Positions 11,051-24,158 of a stretch of 64,000 bases of DNA are shown here, piece after piece (positions within the stretch are counted from its first letter, which is position 1; each line of letters opens with the position of its first letter). The notes under the pieces were generated by a model. It searched no databases and had not been told where the DNA came from. It saw nothing but the letters and a program-made list of their open reading frames with translations. The DNA is taken from the NCBI RefSeq assembly GCF_036850765.1, contig NC_089491.1:126556766-126620765 (forward strand), written 5' to 3'. The translations under genes and the position numbers were made by a program. Source of the stretch: Saccopteryx bilineata. Its lineage: Eukaryota; Chordata; Mammalia; Chiroptera; Emballonuridae.

Positions 11051-13542
11051 AGAATCAATACTTTTATTGAGCAATCAAAGAAGCTATTATGGATAATGCT
11101 TTATATCATTTTATATGTAATAATTATAATTACATTCATATAGGTTTTGTAAGTACTATGTGTAAACAGGGGCAATATTTAAAATATTTAGTAAACAGTA
11201 TGACAGAACTTTCAACGAACCAGAATGGAAGCTGAATTTTAGCCAAACATGTAGATAAGATACAGTATTTCTTCAGTCTGTGGACATTGCTTGCTATACA
11301 AATAGATTTGGAGACTCCTAATTGTATAACCCCTTGCCTTTTCAAATGCTCAAGGCTCCAATATAATATAGTAATTTTTGGTCTATTGGGAGAAAAATAA
11401 ATAAAAAGGAAACTCACTTGCATCAAGTGGGGAGGTATTCTATTATGGGAAATAGAGCTTGTTCAAAATGCCAGATATATTGTAGAATATAGAGGAAGGG
11501 TTTATGTTAGAAAACAGAAGATTTTATAATCTGACAGGGAGAGGTCTACAAGTTAAAACCTGGGATTTGAACCTAAGGGTGTTTCCCTCCTCCGTATCTT
11601 TTTAAGAAGCTGTACTTCCCCTATAGACCTGCATACTTTATATATTTACTTTTTTCTTCTGTCTATTCTGTAGGTTTCAATCTATGAAAAAGGACCGCAT
11701 CACATTTACTTACTGTTGTATATTCAGAGTCCAGCACAGTGCCTGGCAATCCATAGACACATAGTCTAGATACCTGTGACAATAGGATACTAAATTAGGT
11801 GATGGGATTAAATTTGTAAAATGTGGATTTGGTTTGAAAACCAGTAGGTGTTTAGTCAAATCAGGAAAAGACTTCACTTCTCTAAAAGAGTAATAGTTTA
11901 GCCTAAGGTTGATAAGTCAAATCAAGTACCTAGTTAGAAATAATACTAATTCCAAGTGTTAGATGAATAGACTTTTGCTACTAGCTTTTTATATGAAAGA
12001 GAAATAAGTTTCTATCTTATATAAGTCACTATATTTTGGATCTTTTCGTTACAGTAGCTTAGGTTGTATTCTGACAAATATATAACCCTAAATGGAAGCT
12101 TTCTAAAGTGGTATCATCAGCCCTACTACCATTTTCTCTGTATTACTAGAATATCTGTTACTCAGAATTACTGATTAACCCTGTTCTTTGAATCTATTCT
12201 CTTTCTTTTCCCATTTCAGTAAATAATATTACTCTTTACTCAAGTGTTCATGGAAGAGGAGGTGTTTTGTTGGTGGTTGGTTTGTTTTTTTAATATACCT
12301 GACCAACCTATTCATCAACACATCATGTTGAATTAGCCTTCAAAATACATAGTATCTTGGACTTTTCTGACCAATTCTGCCTCTAAATCTTAATTCAAAT
12401 CACCATCATATCTAGAGTAATCTTTTGAAAATAAAGCTCAGTTTGAATTAGTTCTCCTCCAAAAGCTCGTCAAAGGTTTATCTTATTATATACCTAGAAC
12501 AAAATCTAATATCCTATTAACGGCTATAATTTGTTTTACTAATTTCATCTTTAATTTTTCTCCCCATATGAATTCCATTCTGTCCACAGTGCCCTTCTTG
12601 CTATTTCTTGAGACAAGTCCAACCTTGTTCCTGTTCCAGAGACTATACTTTGTTGACTAGAATGTTTTTCCTTCATAAGCTGATCACATTCTCATTTTAA
12701 TCAGATTCTACTTTGTTAGCTCTTCATCACTGTAGCCTCTCCTCTTCTCCCTGTCTACATTAGAACACACACACACATTTCATCATTCCATCATTCCTTA
12801 TTCCTTGCTTTATTTCTTACTCATATCCTTAAACGACTTTGCATTATGTATTTATTTATTTAATGTAATGTTCTCCCATTTAAAATGACAGTTACCTGAA
12901 AGGAGGAATTTTGATTCTCTTGTCTAAATAAGTTTAATCCTCAGAGTCCAAAATAGTGCCTGATAACTATCAGGCTATAAAATATTTGCTGGTGCTGTTA
13001 GCTTTTTAAAAATCAAACCTTCACAAATTCTTTCAATGCTTCATCATGGGGAACAATAGCCCGATTTGCTCTAAGGGCTATTGTCATCCTTTAAAACCTT
13101 TATTTCTTTTTAACTGTGTGTTTGTACGTGGATGAATGGCATGTGTATATGTGTATTAAGTTTAAAGCTGTTATTCCCTATAGATGCATCTACAGTCAGT
13201 TTAGAACTATATATTTTTCCTGACTATTCTCTAAAGAATGCAAATTACTTCCAATATTTCAACCCTTGAATAATGCAAACCATTGGGAAAAGAACACCCA
13301 TACTCCACTATGCATTTCAATAATACAGAGTAGCTGTGTCAACTGCTACATTACAGCCAGCGAAAGACTAAGGGAAGCTGAGTTACACATTTTTGGGGTA
13401 GAGTTTACTGGGAACCGCATTAAGTACTTAATGTTACAGAAATTGCTATGGCTAGTTTTTCTGACACTATAATTTATTAACAGCAATTGACAGTGGACAG
13501 GAATAAGGATAGGCTAGAATGGGATAACAATATATATATATT

Positions 13543-13573
<31 letters not shown>

Positions 13574-14065
13574 TGGTTCTAATGACTCAAGTGCTTCAAA
13601 CAGAATTTGATATTAGTTCACTCTCTTGATTATATCCAGAGATGCTTGGCATTCTCTTTAATAAAGAGACTAGAGAGGTAAATAGAAATAGATTATATCA
13701 AAATTTGATATTTTGTATATCAAAATATACACAATATCCTCGTCAAGCATTTTTTCTTTCCTTTTAATTTTTTTATTGCAAAAGGAATATATGATTAATA
13801 ATGTATTATATTTCTTGGGGCAAGATTATATTTGGGAGCTATTAATATTGATATCTTATTTAAAATTTGAAGATATTTTTTATCTTAACTAATTTAAAGA
13901 GATTAGGTATTGAGTTTTTAAAAATATCAGTCAGAAATATTTTACAATAAAGAATAATTACAGTTCACTTGAACATAGTATAAAAGTATGAAAAACAATT
14001 TTCTGGTTTTGGGAGATTATATTAGATAATGGACAAGACTGATTTAGCTGTTTGTGACAGAATTG
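11051..14065. other. Unique AT-rich DNA
   Basis: Three kilobases with no recognised gene, SINE or LINE domain. The phrase 'cagagtccagcacagtgcctggcaatcc' near 11727-11754 resembles the end of an ancient L2/MIR-class repeat. ORFs of 60-96 residues are scattered and unrelated to one another. An AT dinucleotide block lies at 13531-13573. Confidence 0.45.
13531..13573. repeat. (TA)n microsatellite
   Basis: Forty-three bases of alternating T and A with two register slips. Able to extrude as a cruciform; length likely polymorphic. Confidence 0.9.
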
Positions 14066-14069
14066 ATTT

Positions 14070-14700
14070 TTATTTATTTACTTTGGAACAGCTTTATTGA
14101 CGTACGGTTCACCCATCATATAGTTTACCCATTAAAGTGTATAATTGAATGATTTTCAGTATGTTCACAGAGTTGTGAAAGCAGAAACAGTCAAATTTGG
14201 AACACTTTCATCCCTCTCCAAAGAAAGGTTCTAGTAAACACCCTTTAGCAGTCACCCCCATTTCCCCAACTACTCCCATTCTCCCTTATCAACCACTGAC
14301 CTACCTTCTGTCTCTGCAGCTTTGCCTATTTTGGCTGTTCATGTAAAAAAAGTCATACCATATGTGGTCTTTTGTGATTCAATTCTTTCACTTCATACAA
14401 TGTTTTCATAGTTTATCTGCCTGGTGACATGAATCAGTACTTTGTTCTTTTTTATGGACAAATAATATTCGTATGGATGTACAAAATTTCATCTAACAAT
14501 TCAGCAAGTCACTTGAGTTGCTTTTCTTTTTAGCTTTTATGGCTATGCTGCCGGGAACATAAATGTACAAGTTTTTGTTCTTCCCTTGAGTGTATATCAA
14601 GGAGTAGCACAACTGGGTCCTGTGGTAATTCTGTGTGATGCTGATGATGTTGAACATATTTTTATGTATGTATTGACCTATTTTATTTTATTTTAATGCT
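14070..14700 (-). mobile_element. Old L1 3' end, antisense
   Basis: Begins (reversed tail side) with 'aacagctttattgacgtacggttcacccatcatatagtttacc' and continues through 'cagtcacccccatttccccaactactcccattctccc' and 'tcataccatatgtggtcttttgtgattc', the reversed 3' UTR of an old mammalian L1 (L1M group). It is diverged, with no coding part and approximate edges. Confidence 0.7.
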
Positions 14701-14861
14701 TATTTTTCTGCCCTGCAATGTGCTTCCCTCTATTATTATTTTGATATTTCTACCTTTTTATAATTTTGGAAACCACAAATTTTAATTTGTTAGAAGTATG
14801 TATAAACCAAAATGAGTGTGCCCTTGTGAGTTTATTACATAGGTGTTGTTGGATATTTATA

Positions 14862-15172
14862 CGGTCTATCGGAAAGTTCTGTCCATTTTTGGAATAAAAC
14901 AAAATACAAATTTTTCTTACCGTCAATAAACTTTATTAAATAATATAATTGCCATTATTTTTAATGATTTCTTGCCAGCATGAGGGCAATTTGTATATCC
15001 CATTTTTGAAAAATGTTTTATCTTTTGATGTGAAAAATTGAACCAGTGCTTGTTTGATATCTTCTTCATTTTTGAATTTTTTACCCTTCAAAAAATTTTG
15101 TAAGGACAAAAACAAGTGATGGTTGGAGGGTGCTAAGTCCGGGGAATATGGTGGTTTGACTTTTGTCATTTA
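14862..15172 (-). mobile_element. Mariner transposon, 3' end fragment
   Basis: The right terminal inverted repeat, CGGTCTATCGGAAAGTTCTG, starts right after a TA at 14860-14861, as mariner insertions require. It is followed inward by the transposase C-terminus on the reverse strand (14936-15169). The other end and about three quarters of the element are missing beyond 15172, so it is a non-mobile remnant. Confidence 0.88.
14936..15169 (-). pseudogene. Mariner transposase C-terminal fragment
   Basis: Seventy-seven residues in an unbroken frame contain PPYSPDLAPSNHHLF, the signature around the third catalytic Asp of the mariner DD34D triad, then LQNFLKGKKFKNEEDI and the end block LPSCWQEIIKNNGNYI. 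The DNA-binding domain and the first two catalytic Asp residues are absent. The frame being open over its whole length, in a fragment that cannot be under selection, points to a fairly recent origin. Confidence 0.88.
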
Positions 15173-15305
15173 AATGGATATTTTAATAAAATCATGATAG
15201 AGTTAAAATGCTTTATCATATTTTATTCACATAATTCAAGTCTTTACATTTTTCCTGTTGGGTATATTATAAGGCCTATGTCTATATGTTAGGTTTTTGT
15301 TGATT

Positions 15306-15342
15306 TTTTTTTTAAATTTTTATATTTATTTTTTAGAGAGGA

Positions 15343-15394
<52 letters not shown>

Positions 15395-15531
15395 AGAGAG
15401 AGAGAAGGGGGGAGGAGCTGGAAGCATCAACTCCCATATGTGCCTTGACCAGGCAAGCCCAGGGTTTCGAACCGGCGACCTCAGCATTTCCAGGTCGACG
15501 CTTTATCCACTGCGCCACCACAGGTCAGGCC
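15306..15531 (-). mobile_element. Bat SINE, CCTGACCTGTGG type, reverse orientation
   Basis: Reversed full copy: T/A-rich tail, a pure (GA)n linker at about 15342-15391, then the head ending CCACCACAGGTCAGGC. TTGATTTT at about 15300 and 15532 is a short target duplication. The sequence is close to the consensus of the other copies here. An (ATTC)n run follows at 15541-15582. Confidence 0.93.
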
Positions 15532-15582
15532 TTGATTTTATTATTCATTCATTCATTATTCATTTATTCATTCATTCATTTA

Positions 15583-18164
15583 GCAATGAGGGCCAATTAT
15601 TATGTCTTTCATTAGTATCCTGGGGCATGTGACTAGACTTCAGAACTCTATCAACCTGCTCACTGATTAACTGAAAAAGGAAATATTCACAAGGAAAATT
15701 TTATCACAGAACTAAAATTATAATAACATCACTCCCCAGAGTAATTGGCAAAATTTGTGTCAAGAATCTTTTAGTAATAAGACATTTTTCTTTATTTCTT
15801 TTACTGCTGTCCTTAAGAGGCTACCACTGCTATGGAAAACTGAGAGACCCGGCTGACTGGCTTAGTTGCAATCCTGTGGTATAGCTCCCTACACCAAGTA
15901 ATTAGATACAGTAGCCTTGCCTTGTACTATAAATTATATCTAATGTTTGCTTTATTCATATACTATGGTAGCTGTTCATGGTGGGAATCTAAAACATACA
16001 CTTGATTTAGAGAGCAGACTTTACAAATCCAACCAAACTTTGCCCGTTATATGCTTGCTAAGATTAATTTGTCTCTCAGTTTTTCAAGTAAGAGAATTCT
16101 TGCACAGTGTTGTCGTAACTCTGCTTTTCTTTGATGGTTACTTCCCTTTATGCAGCTTTCCCATCAGAGAGTGGTGGAAGCATAGCTGTGGGAATGAAAC
16201 GTCTCTGATTTTGTGAGGTTGGCCATTGTGGTTGGACAGTTCTTCTTGGGTCTCTTGAATTTCTGTATGTCTTATGAAGAAGCAGTGATAGATTTTGTTT
16301 TCGACTATTTTTTTTTCCCAAGGAGTTTAAGAGAGTAAACAGCCTAGGAAGACAGATGCTGTGTTTACCTCTGAAGTAGAGGGCTGAATTATTTTACCTA
16401 GTCAAGACAATGGAGGTCTTTCTCTCTGGGACAAATATCGGGCAATTTGCTAGAAGCCCCTTTCAGAGATTACAGTTTCTGAAACTCAGGGATCTGTAGC
16501 TGTCACACATATGTCACACACAGTGCATTTATGGTATCTACCTGGATTGCTTCTCATATCACCCACAGGGCTTTGGCGGGGTAAAGGAACGCAATGCAAG
16601 CATGAAGCTATGCTGTGAATTAAAAAGTCCTGTGATTCTGATCCAGAAGCCTTCTGTCATCTGCCAGCATCTGTGTATCTGTGACAGGCTAATTTGTTGA
16701 CAGGCAGTTGTGTAGAATCTCATGCCCTTCACAGTTCTTGAAAACCATGGGAGTTCTGTGGCTTTGTGTAGTCCTTCCCCAAGGAGCCCTGTGGGAAAGT
16801 TAAAGCCTCATACCCAAATACATTTATTGTATGCAATGAACTATCTTTTCTCTTATGCATGTGGAATGGTAGTATGTAAATTAGAACACTAAGAAAACAG
16901 TCAATCAAATTACCTTCTATGGACTTGTCTCCAAAATCTAGTTGAGAGCAGTCATGTATTCCCAAAGGTAAATGTTTGCCTTTGCATATTTGAATAGTTG
17001 GCTCTGTAAATACTTTTTTTTTTTTTTTGCCAGCACAAGACTAGATATAGTTGTTCAGGTAGTAAAAAACATCTCAAAAGATTGAATATAACTGTCAATA
17101 TCAGTGGTTTGAGAAAGAAGTTCTCATGAGATCTCTATTCTCTAACACCCTGACTTTGGCAAGTATGATAAGAAGAAAAAATGCTTGGAGTTTGTTAAAC
17201 TCCTAATTGACCTGGCAGAAGTGAATCTGAGGAAGGGAACTGAGCAAACTGGCTTTTTGTTTGCAGAGACAATGCTAGGGCCTCTCAGGGACTATCCTGT
17301 GTCCTTGCCCTTTCTGTCCCCATTCAGGAAGAATAAACACACTGTTATCTCTGTGGAAGCCAAGGGAATTGAGAACAACTCTGGGAAGCTGACAGAATGA
17401 CATTTCTAAGCAGAAACAATTCCACCATATTTCCTTTAGTTAGACAATAATATTTATAAATTGATCTTTCTCACTACACTATAAACCAAACAGCTGCCAG
17501 AGTACAGCTGCTGTGAATTCAGGAAAAGTATTTCCGGCAGAGTGTAGGGAAGAAATGAAGAGCAACTAGCTATCCCGTCTTTTCATTTGCCTGCATGTGA
17601 CTTTCGTGATTCATCATGTTCTACTGACAAATGAGGTTGTTTGGACACTTTCACATAGTGCATAGTTTAAGTTTTGAGTTTAAATGATATTAGACCTTGG
17701 AAGGAAAGAATAAGAATGTATCTTATAAGGGAAAGAATGGATATCTTTTGGCTTCTTGTCTTTACCAAATAGCCCTGGGCTCTTTTCTCCTGAAGACCTT
17801 AGTAAAGAAAGAGTTTGCTTCATACTTAAACCCTTTCTTTCTGCTGTTGTCCCTTTTTAATTTCTCTGGCTCTTTGTTTTGTTTCACTGTCTTTTGGCTT
17901 GAATTTTTTCTGGTTGCCATGACACTGCCTGCAGGCTGACCTGCTTGCACTTTGTTACATTCTTCCTCAGCTTCCAGATGTCTAAGAAATCTACTTTCTT
18001 TTTGTATTTCTTTATCTTCATTAGTGCAGACTATGGATACTGATTCATAAAATGTTTTGATCTTACTGATTGCCGTACAAATTTCTTAGCGTATCTCTTT
18101 TCTTTTTCCTGATTACTATTGCCCATGACTGTCTTGATGCTATTTTATTATTTTAAAGATGCTA
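15583..18164. other. Unique DNA
   Basis: No repeat or gene recognised. ORFs at 15947-16216 and 17185-17400 have no domain, no consistent codon pattern that I can see, and no splice-context support. A T-tract lies at 17012-17029. Confidence 0.45.
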
Positions 18165-18775
18165 TGATTTTAAAAATTTTATATTTTCCTTTTTATAGAG
18201 GTATAATTGACATGTAAAATTATATTAGTTTTAGATGTACAACATAATGATTCAATATTTGTATGTACTATGAACTTTATCACCACAATAAATCTAGTTC
18301 ACATCCATTCACTAGGCACAATTATAATTTTTTTTCTTGTGATGAAAACTTTTAAGATCTATTCTCTTTACAATTTTCAAATATACAATACAGTATTGTT
18401 AACTGTAGTCACCATGCTGTACTTTACACCCTCATGATGTATTTATCATATTTTATAACTTGATATTGGTACCTCTGACCACCTTCACCCATATCTCCTA
18501 TTCCTCACTTCTGGCACCCACCACCAATCTGTTCTCTATATATGAGCTTGTTATTTTCTTATTATTATATTTTCAGGATTCCACATATAAGTGAGATCAT
18601 ATAGTGTTTGTCTTTGTCGGACTCATTTCACTTCATAGAATAGCCTCAAGGTCCATCTATGTTGTCACAAATGGCAAGATTTTATTCTATTTTCATGGTT
18701 GAATAGTAATTTATTGTTTGTATATGCCACCTTTTCTTTATCCATCATCCATAATTTATGTATTTTATTTATTCC
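18165..18775 (-). mobile_element. L1 3' UTR, antisense
   Basis: 'agaggtataattgacatgtaaaattatattagttttagatgtacaacat' through 'agtattgttaactgtagtcaccatgctgtac' and 'ccacatataagtgagatcatatagtgtttg' is the reversed L1MA/MB-type 3' UTR seen across mammals. Noncoding part only. Confidence 0.85.
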
Positions 18776-19198
18776 CATTTTTTGAATAGTTTAAAATTTA
18801 AAGAGATGCAAAGTTGGAAATTAATGTTAGACTTTGGCAACCCTTCTTTCACATAAGTTCTGGAAGCTTTCTCCTGAGGTGAAATACCAATATAATTCTC
18901 CACAAAGTTTTAAATTCTGAGGTTTTAGTAATATATGCATACTTTCTAAGTGAGAAATTATATATATAAATATATATTCTGTATTCTGTTCTGATTCATT
19001 TTGTTACTAAGGTATAGATAAGACAGCTACTTCGAGGATTTCTTGAGAATATTTTAGGGCTTCTGTATATTTGGTCCCATATTTTTAGAGATGTCCAGAA
19101 GTTAAAATGACTTTTAACAATTTAATAAAAAGATTAAAAATAGATCCTAAATGAAAGTGTAAAGGTTATACAAGAACTAATGAAACAGAAGGAAGAAA
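18776..19198. other. Unique AT-rich DNA
   Basis: No feature recognised between the L1 3' end and the SINE target duplication. Confidence 0.4.
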
Positions 19199-19212
19199 AG
19201 AATATAGGAAGA

Positions 19213-19527
19213 GCCTGACCCAGGTGGTAGCGGTAATGCAGTGGATAGAGTGTTGGACTGGGGTGCGGAGGACCCAGGTTTAAAACTCCGTGGGTCGCTG
19301 GCTTGAAGCCCAATGTTGCTGGCTTTAGCAAGGGGTCATTGGCTCTGCTGGAGCCCCCAGGTCAAGGCACATATGAGAAAGCAATCAATACACAATAAAA
19401 GTGCCACAACTACAAATTGATGTTTCTCATCTCTCTCCCTTCCTGTCTGTCCTTCTCTGTCTCTCTCTCTCTGTCTCACTCTCTGTCTCTCTGTCTCTCT
19501 CTCTGTCTCTGCCACACACACACACAC
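19213..19527 (+). mobile_element. Long bat SINE, GCCTGACCCAGGTGG type
   Basis: tRNA-like head with GCAGTGGATAGAGTGTTGG and a degraded B box, then a body of 'gctggcttgaagcccaatgttgctggctt' units typical of this long bat SINE, a (TC)n linker and a (CA)n end. The target duplication is AAAGAATATAG(G/A)A on both sides (about 19198 and 19528). Confidence 0.88.
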
Positions 19528-19534
19528 AAAGAAT

Positions 19535-20100
19535 ATAGAAAGAAAATTGTTATTTTTAAGAAAGGTCTATGGAAAGTGAAAAAAGGTACAAGAATATTTA
19601 CAGAATTTATTTAATTATACAGAGCCAACAACAGCACACATTTGGCTACAGTGGGATCATATAGACAGTTTTAAGGTCCCCAGAATTAAATCTAATCTCC
19701 CAAAGCAGTTGAATCTTTGAAGATGTCAATGACAGCACAAGAAAAGTTCAAAGAGCAATTTATTTATTAAGTTTTATGAAAGTATTCAGCTGTAACTACC
19801 CTTGCCACTCTCATCTCAAAAACGTCAGCCAAGGACAAAAGAGGTTGTATGATATCACCACAGAGAGAGAGAGAGAGTATAATGATTAAGTAGCTTTGTC
19901 ATCAGATTCTGAGCAATGGGAATTCATGATATATCAGTTTGTGAAATTATCCAATAAGTTTGAAAATGCTTTAGGACATGAAGGCTTTAGAGTTCAGGCA
20001 GCAATAGTAGAAAGAGAAAGTAAAGACTAATAAGTTGATTTCTCAAAGATACATTTATAATCTGATTTGTGTAAGCATTTGTTATTTAGTCAAATTTTCT
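19535..20100. other. Unique DNA with a short GA run
   Basis: No recognised element apart from (GA)n at 19863-19877. Confidence 0.4.
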
Positions 20101-20108
20101 ATCAACTA

Positions 20109-20482
20109 CTTTTTTTTGTGTGTGTGACAAAGAGAGAGGACAGATAGGCACAGACAGACAGGAAGGGAGAGATGAGAAGTATCAATTCTTTGTTGAGGTA
20201 CCTTAGTTGTTCACTGATTGCTTTCTCATATGTACCTTGACCGAGGGGCTACAGCTGACTGAGTGACCCCTTGCTGAAGCCAGTGACCTTGGGCTCAAGC
20301 CAACGACCTTGGGCTTCAAGCCAACAGTCTTTGGGCTCAAGTCAGCAATGATAGGGTCATGTCTATGATCTCACGCTCAAGCCAGAGACCCCTCGCTCAA
20401 TCCAGCAAACTTGAAGTTTTGAATCTGGGTCCTCTGCATCCCTGTCTGATGCTCTACCCACTGTGCCACCACCTGGTCAGGC
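20109..20482 (-). mobile_element. Long bat SINE, reverse orientation
   Basis: Reverse of the 'caagccagcgaccttgggctc' type: internal near-repeats of a roughly 20-bp 'gacc ttgggctcaagcca' unit occupy 20285-20410, and the head ends CCACCACCTGGTCAGGC. ATCAACTA at 20101-20108 and 20483-20490 is the target duplication. Confidence 0.9.
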
Positions 20483-20490
20483 ATCAACTA

Positions 20491-22480
20491 TTTATTAAAG
20501 ATAGAAAATAAACAAAAAGAATACCAGTTAATTAAAAGAATTAATATTCAAAGAATAGCAGTAAAGAGATATTTCAACTTGATTGATGGTCAAGTGATTA
20601 ATTATAAGCCAAGTGTTTGATGGATACAAGGAAACAGGATTTCCAGAAACAAATAAAATGATTATGAGAATTTTCATGAAGGAAACTAGTCATCAGAATA
20701 TTGGTGACTCAGGTTTTGAACTACTGGGGAGTTGCCAAAGAAGTGCCTGTGTAGACAAGTCTTAATTACTAACTTTGCACACTAGGCCACATTAAAGGCC
20801 AGATGTAGTTTTCCTTATTGATTTTTTTCTCTCACATTTGCTTAGTTGGTTACTTAGACAGTGTTTTACTATTGGAAACAAGTATAAGTTTATGTATTAA
20901 ATGAATTGCTACATGAAAAGTATCTGCACCTTCAAAAGAAATTTTTGACCCTATATTATTTCTTGAAAATTTATACCTTGACAGAATCACACCTTAGAAT
21001 CCAAGACAGAGCATATTGCAATTTCTTATTTTTATGAAACTTTATGGAGTCTAGATCTATTTCAAAAGAGTTTTCTTAATGAAAATATAGAAGGCTTAAG
21101 AAATTAAAAAGAAATAGAAAATGTAGGAGGACAAATAATTTCATTTATTGATGAGTTCAAATACTTCAGAATTTTGGCATCAAAGATAAAACTAAAGTTT
21201 TGTTGTTTTCAATTTTGAGTAAATCAGAGAAAATTCATCAAACCATTAATTTACCCCTAAGAATCAGGAGAAGTTATGATAATGTTATTGTAAGACTGTA
21301 ATTCAAATCCAGGAAGTGAAATTTGTTTCCTTCTCTATTTACTCTGAATATTCATAAAATGCTGAGTATAACCTTCATATTTTTTCAATTGGTAGTTATC
21401 AATAGATAATTTTATCACTTCTTTCTTTCTGGAAGCTTTTTTTTCCCTGCATCACTTTTTCCTTAATTTATAATAAGCTCAACTAAAACAAGTAAATATT
21501 TTAGAAAACTTTGAAATAAAACTTGATACCACAATGCAGTCAACAAACAATGTAGCTATAAGATCATAAACTTGAAAAACAAACTTGTATAAATATTGTC
21601 ATTCTAACATCCTCTTTTAAAAAAATTTAATAATTGGTCTTTTCTGGAAAATATGGTGGTTAAAAGATAAAGGAGCGGAATGATTTTGTGGATGAAACCA
21701 TCTATAAACTGCATAAACTGTTACTATATTAGGAAAAAAAAGTAACTGTACTTGGATACAGAGGCATGACTATTCAACTTAACTCCATACCTGTGAGACC
21801 TTGTGAACCTGAGCAATGCTCTTAAACTTACTGGGTGGGCCCCAAGTTCTTTTTTGTGAATTTATTTATTCTTGGGGTTTTTTCAGTATTATGTAAGAAG
21901 GCACATATAAATAAATGCTCATTGAGAAAAGTATGGTATTTAGAGTAAAGGCAATATTTTGGATTAATAAAATTTTATCTTATCATTTGCTTGTGCTCTT
22001 TATCAGAAAGATCTCACAAATGATGTTATAAATTGATTACAATCTTCATTTTAATTTGGGCTATATTTTTAGGTAAACAGGGACAATATAATGTTGATCC
22101 TTACAGAGAAATATTCTTAAAGTACTTTACTTTGTTTTTTCATAAGTATATTATCTAAATTTGGGAGTCAGTATAGAATGATCTAAATATATATGAACAT
22201 AAGTATTGTAGAACCATTAAGAAATTACTAATATCAATTAAAATTGTTATAAAAGATTATGTTAGATAAATAAGTATATTTTACTTAGATATGACTTTTT
22301 AGATTGATAATAGCAGCAACCTATATAAGTTTGATTAAATGAAATACAAGACTATCTCATAACATCTTAAAGAACTCCATCACAAACTGAAAGGCAACTA
22401 CCTGGGACTCCATTGTCTCCTACTTTTAGTTCTTTGTGCATCTACAGGCCAGTTTCTTTTGTTTCTCTGTATAAAGAGGA
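20491..22480. other. Unique AT-rich DNA
   Basis: Two kilobases with no recognised element and no ORF over 60 residues. Confidence 0.5.
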
Positions 22481-22494
22481 ACTTTCTTTTCTTT

Positions 22495-22808
22495 TTTTTT
22501 TTTTTTGAGGGGAAGGGAGATAGAGAGACAAACTTCTGCATGCACCCCAGCCAGGATCCATCCGGCAACACCCCCATCTGGGGCCCATGTGCGAATCAAA
22601 GGAGCTATCCTCAATGCCCGGTGTTGATGCTTGAACCAACGGGCCACTGGCTATGGGAGACGAAGAGGGAGAGAAAGGGGAGAGAGAGGAGGGGAGAAGC
22701 TGATGGTCACTTCTCTTGTGTGCCTTGATGTGTGCCCTGACTAGGGATCTAACCCAGGATGTCTGTACACTGGGTTGATTCTCTATCCACTGAGCAACCA
22801 GTCAGGGC
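22495..22808 (-). mobile_element. Long tRNA-derived SINE, reverse orientation
   Basis: T-tract, 'aggatccatccggcaacacccccatctggggcc' distal module, purine-rich linker, and a reversed head ending 'actgagcaaccagtcagggcc'. Flanked by an imperfect AAGAGGAACTTT/AAGGAGGAATTT duplication. Related to the 4982 and 26680 copies and about as diverged. Confidence 0.85.
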
Positions 22809-23014
22809 CAAGGAGGAATTTTGACCTCACTATAAGTGTTAAGTTTAAACTCAAAGTGATAGCAGAATAGAATGTTCACTGCAAAGTTATTTGTAAGAAA
22901 ATTTGTAAATGATCAGATGTTCCTTAATAATAGAAAAGATACATAGCAATATATTTATAAAATTGGAAAATTATGGTCACTCAAACAAGTGAATTAGAGC
23001 TACATTTATCAATA

Positions 23015-23487
23015 CAGGGGGTCCTCGGGTTATGACAGTCTCAACATACAATGTTTTGAGTTTACAACACTCATTCTAATAAAAACTTTAAAAAATTGAG
23101 ACATGAGTGTTTCAGCGTATGCTGTTAGCATTGTACTTACAGACTACGTGTGTGAACTAGTTTTGTTGCATGTGGTGGAAGAATACGCAATGAGGGAGTT
23201 GGCATCCTCCAGTACACCTACATACGCCATTTTGGACTCTTAAAAGTGCAGGTATTCCATTTATGTTGCTTTGTTTGGTGACTTTTTGACCCTTATCATG
23301 GCTCCTATATTTATTTCCTTTTCCTTTTTCTATTGCTTAGTTGTGTTTTTATGTTCCAGATTATGATTTTACAACTGTGTTAGGGTAGGTAAGTGACTTA
23401 GGCTAGGGTATACTTTGACTTACACTAAAATTTGGGTTACATCACTGTTATAAGAATGAAACTATGTCTTTACCCTAGGACTCCCTG
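23015..23487 (+). mobile_element. Tigger/pogo-like nonautonomous DNA transposon, both ends present
   Basis: A 473-bp element bounded by TA dinucleotides (23013-23014 and 23488-23489). Its ends form an imperfect inverted repeat: left CAGGGGGTCCTCGGGTTATG against the reverse of the right end, CAGGGAGTCCTAGGGTAAAG. TA target duplication and CAG termini are the hallmark of pogo/Tigger elements of the Tc1/mariner superfamily. There is no transposase frame, so it is a MITE moved in trans. Orientation is arbitrary. Confidence 0.82.
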
Positions 23488-23732
23488 TAGAGGGAAAACA
23501 GTAAGTTGCAAATATCATTCAATATGCTGCCATTTATATTATTATATTATATATGTTACATTAAAAGTCTATATATTACCTATGGATATATAAACATTAA
23601 TTAGGTAAAATATTTATGAGAATAATAAATATCAGGAATATGATAGTGGCTACTCCTGAGAAAAGAAGGGATCAAAGAGTAATACACAGGTCATTGACTT
23701 TTGGTTATGCTTTATATCTTACAAATAAGCTG

Positions 23733-24158
23733 AGGCTCTAGCCAGTTGTCTCAGTGGTAGAGCATCAGCCCAACATGTGGATGTCCTGGGTTTGATTCCC
23801 GGTCAGGGCACCCAGGAGAAATGTCCATCTGCTTCTCCACCCTTCCCCCTCTCCTTTCTCTCTATCTCTCTCTTCCCTTACCACAACTGAGGCTCCATCA
23901 GAGCAAAGTTGGCCCAGGCACTGAAGATGGCTCCATGACCTCTGCCTCAGGCACTATAATGGCTCTGGTTGCAATGGATTAATGCCCCAAATGGGCAGAG
24001 CATCACCCCGTAGTGGGCATGCTGGGTGGATCCTAGTGGGCATGCTGGGTGGATCCTGGTCAGGTGCATGTGGGAGTCTGTCTTTCTGCCTCCTTGCTTC
24101 TCACTTCAAAAACATACAAAAACAAACCAACCAACCAACAAACAAACAAAAAACAACA
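23733..24158 (+). mobile_element. Long tRNA-derived SINE
   Basis: Head GGCTCTAGCCAGTTGTCTCA with A box (CAGTGGTAGAGC) and a perfect B box (GGTTTGATTCCC), 'caggagaaatgtccatctgcttctcc', CT-rich linker, distal module with a partly doubled 'gtgggcatgctgggtggatcct' unit, then a (CAAA)n tail. AAATAAG(C)TGA-like sequences on both sides suggest the target duplication. Confidence 0.9.
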
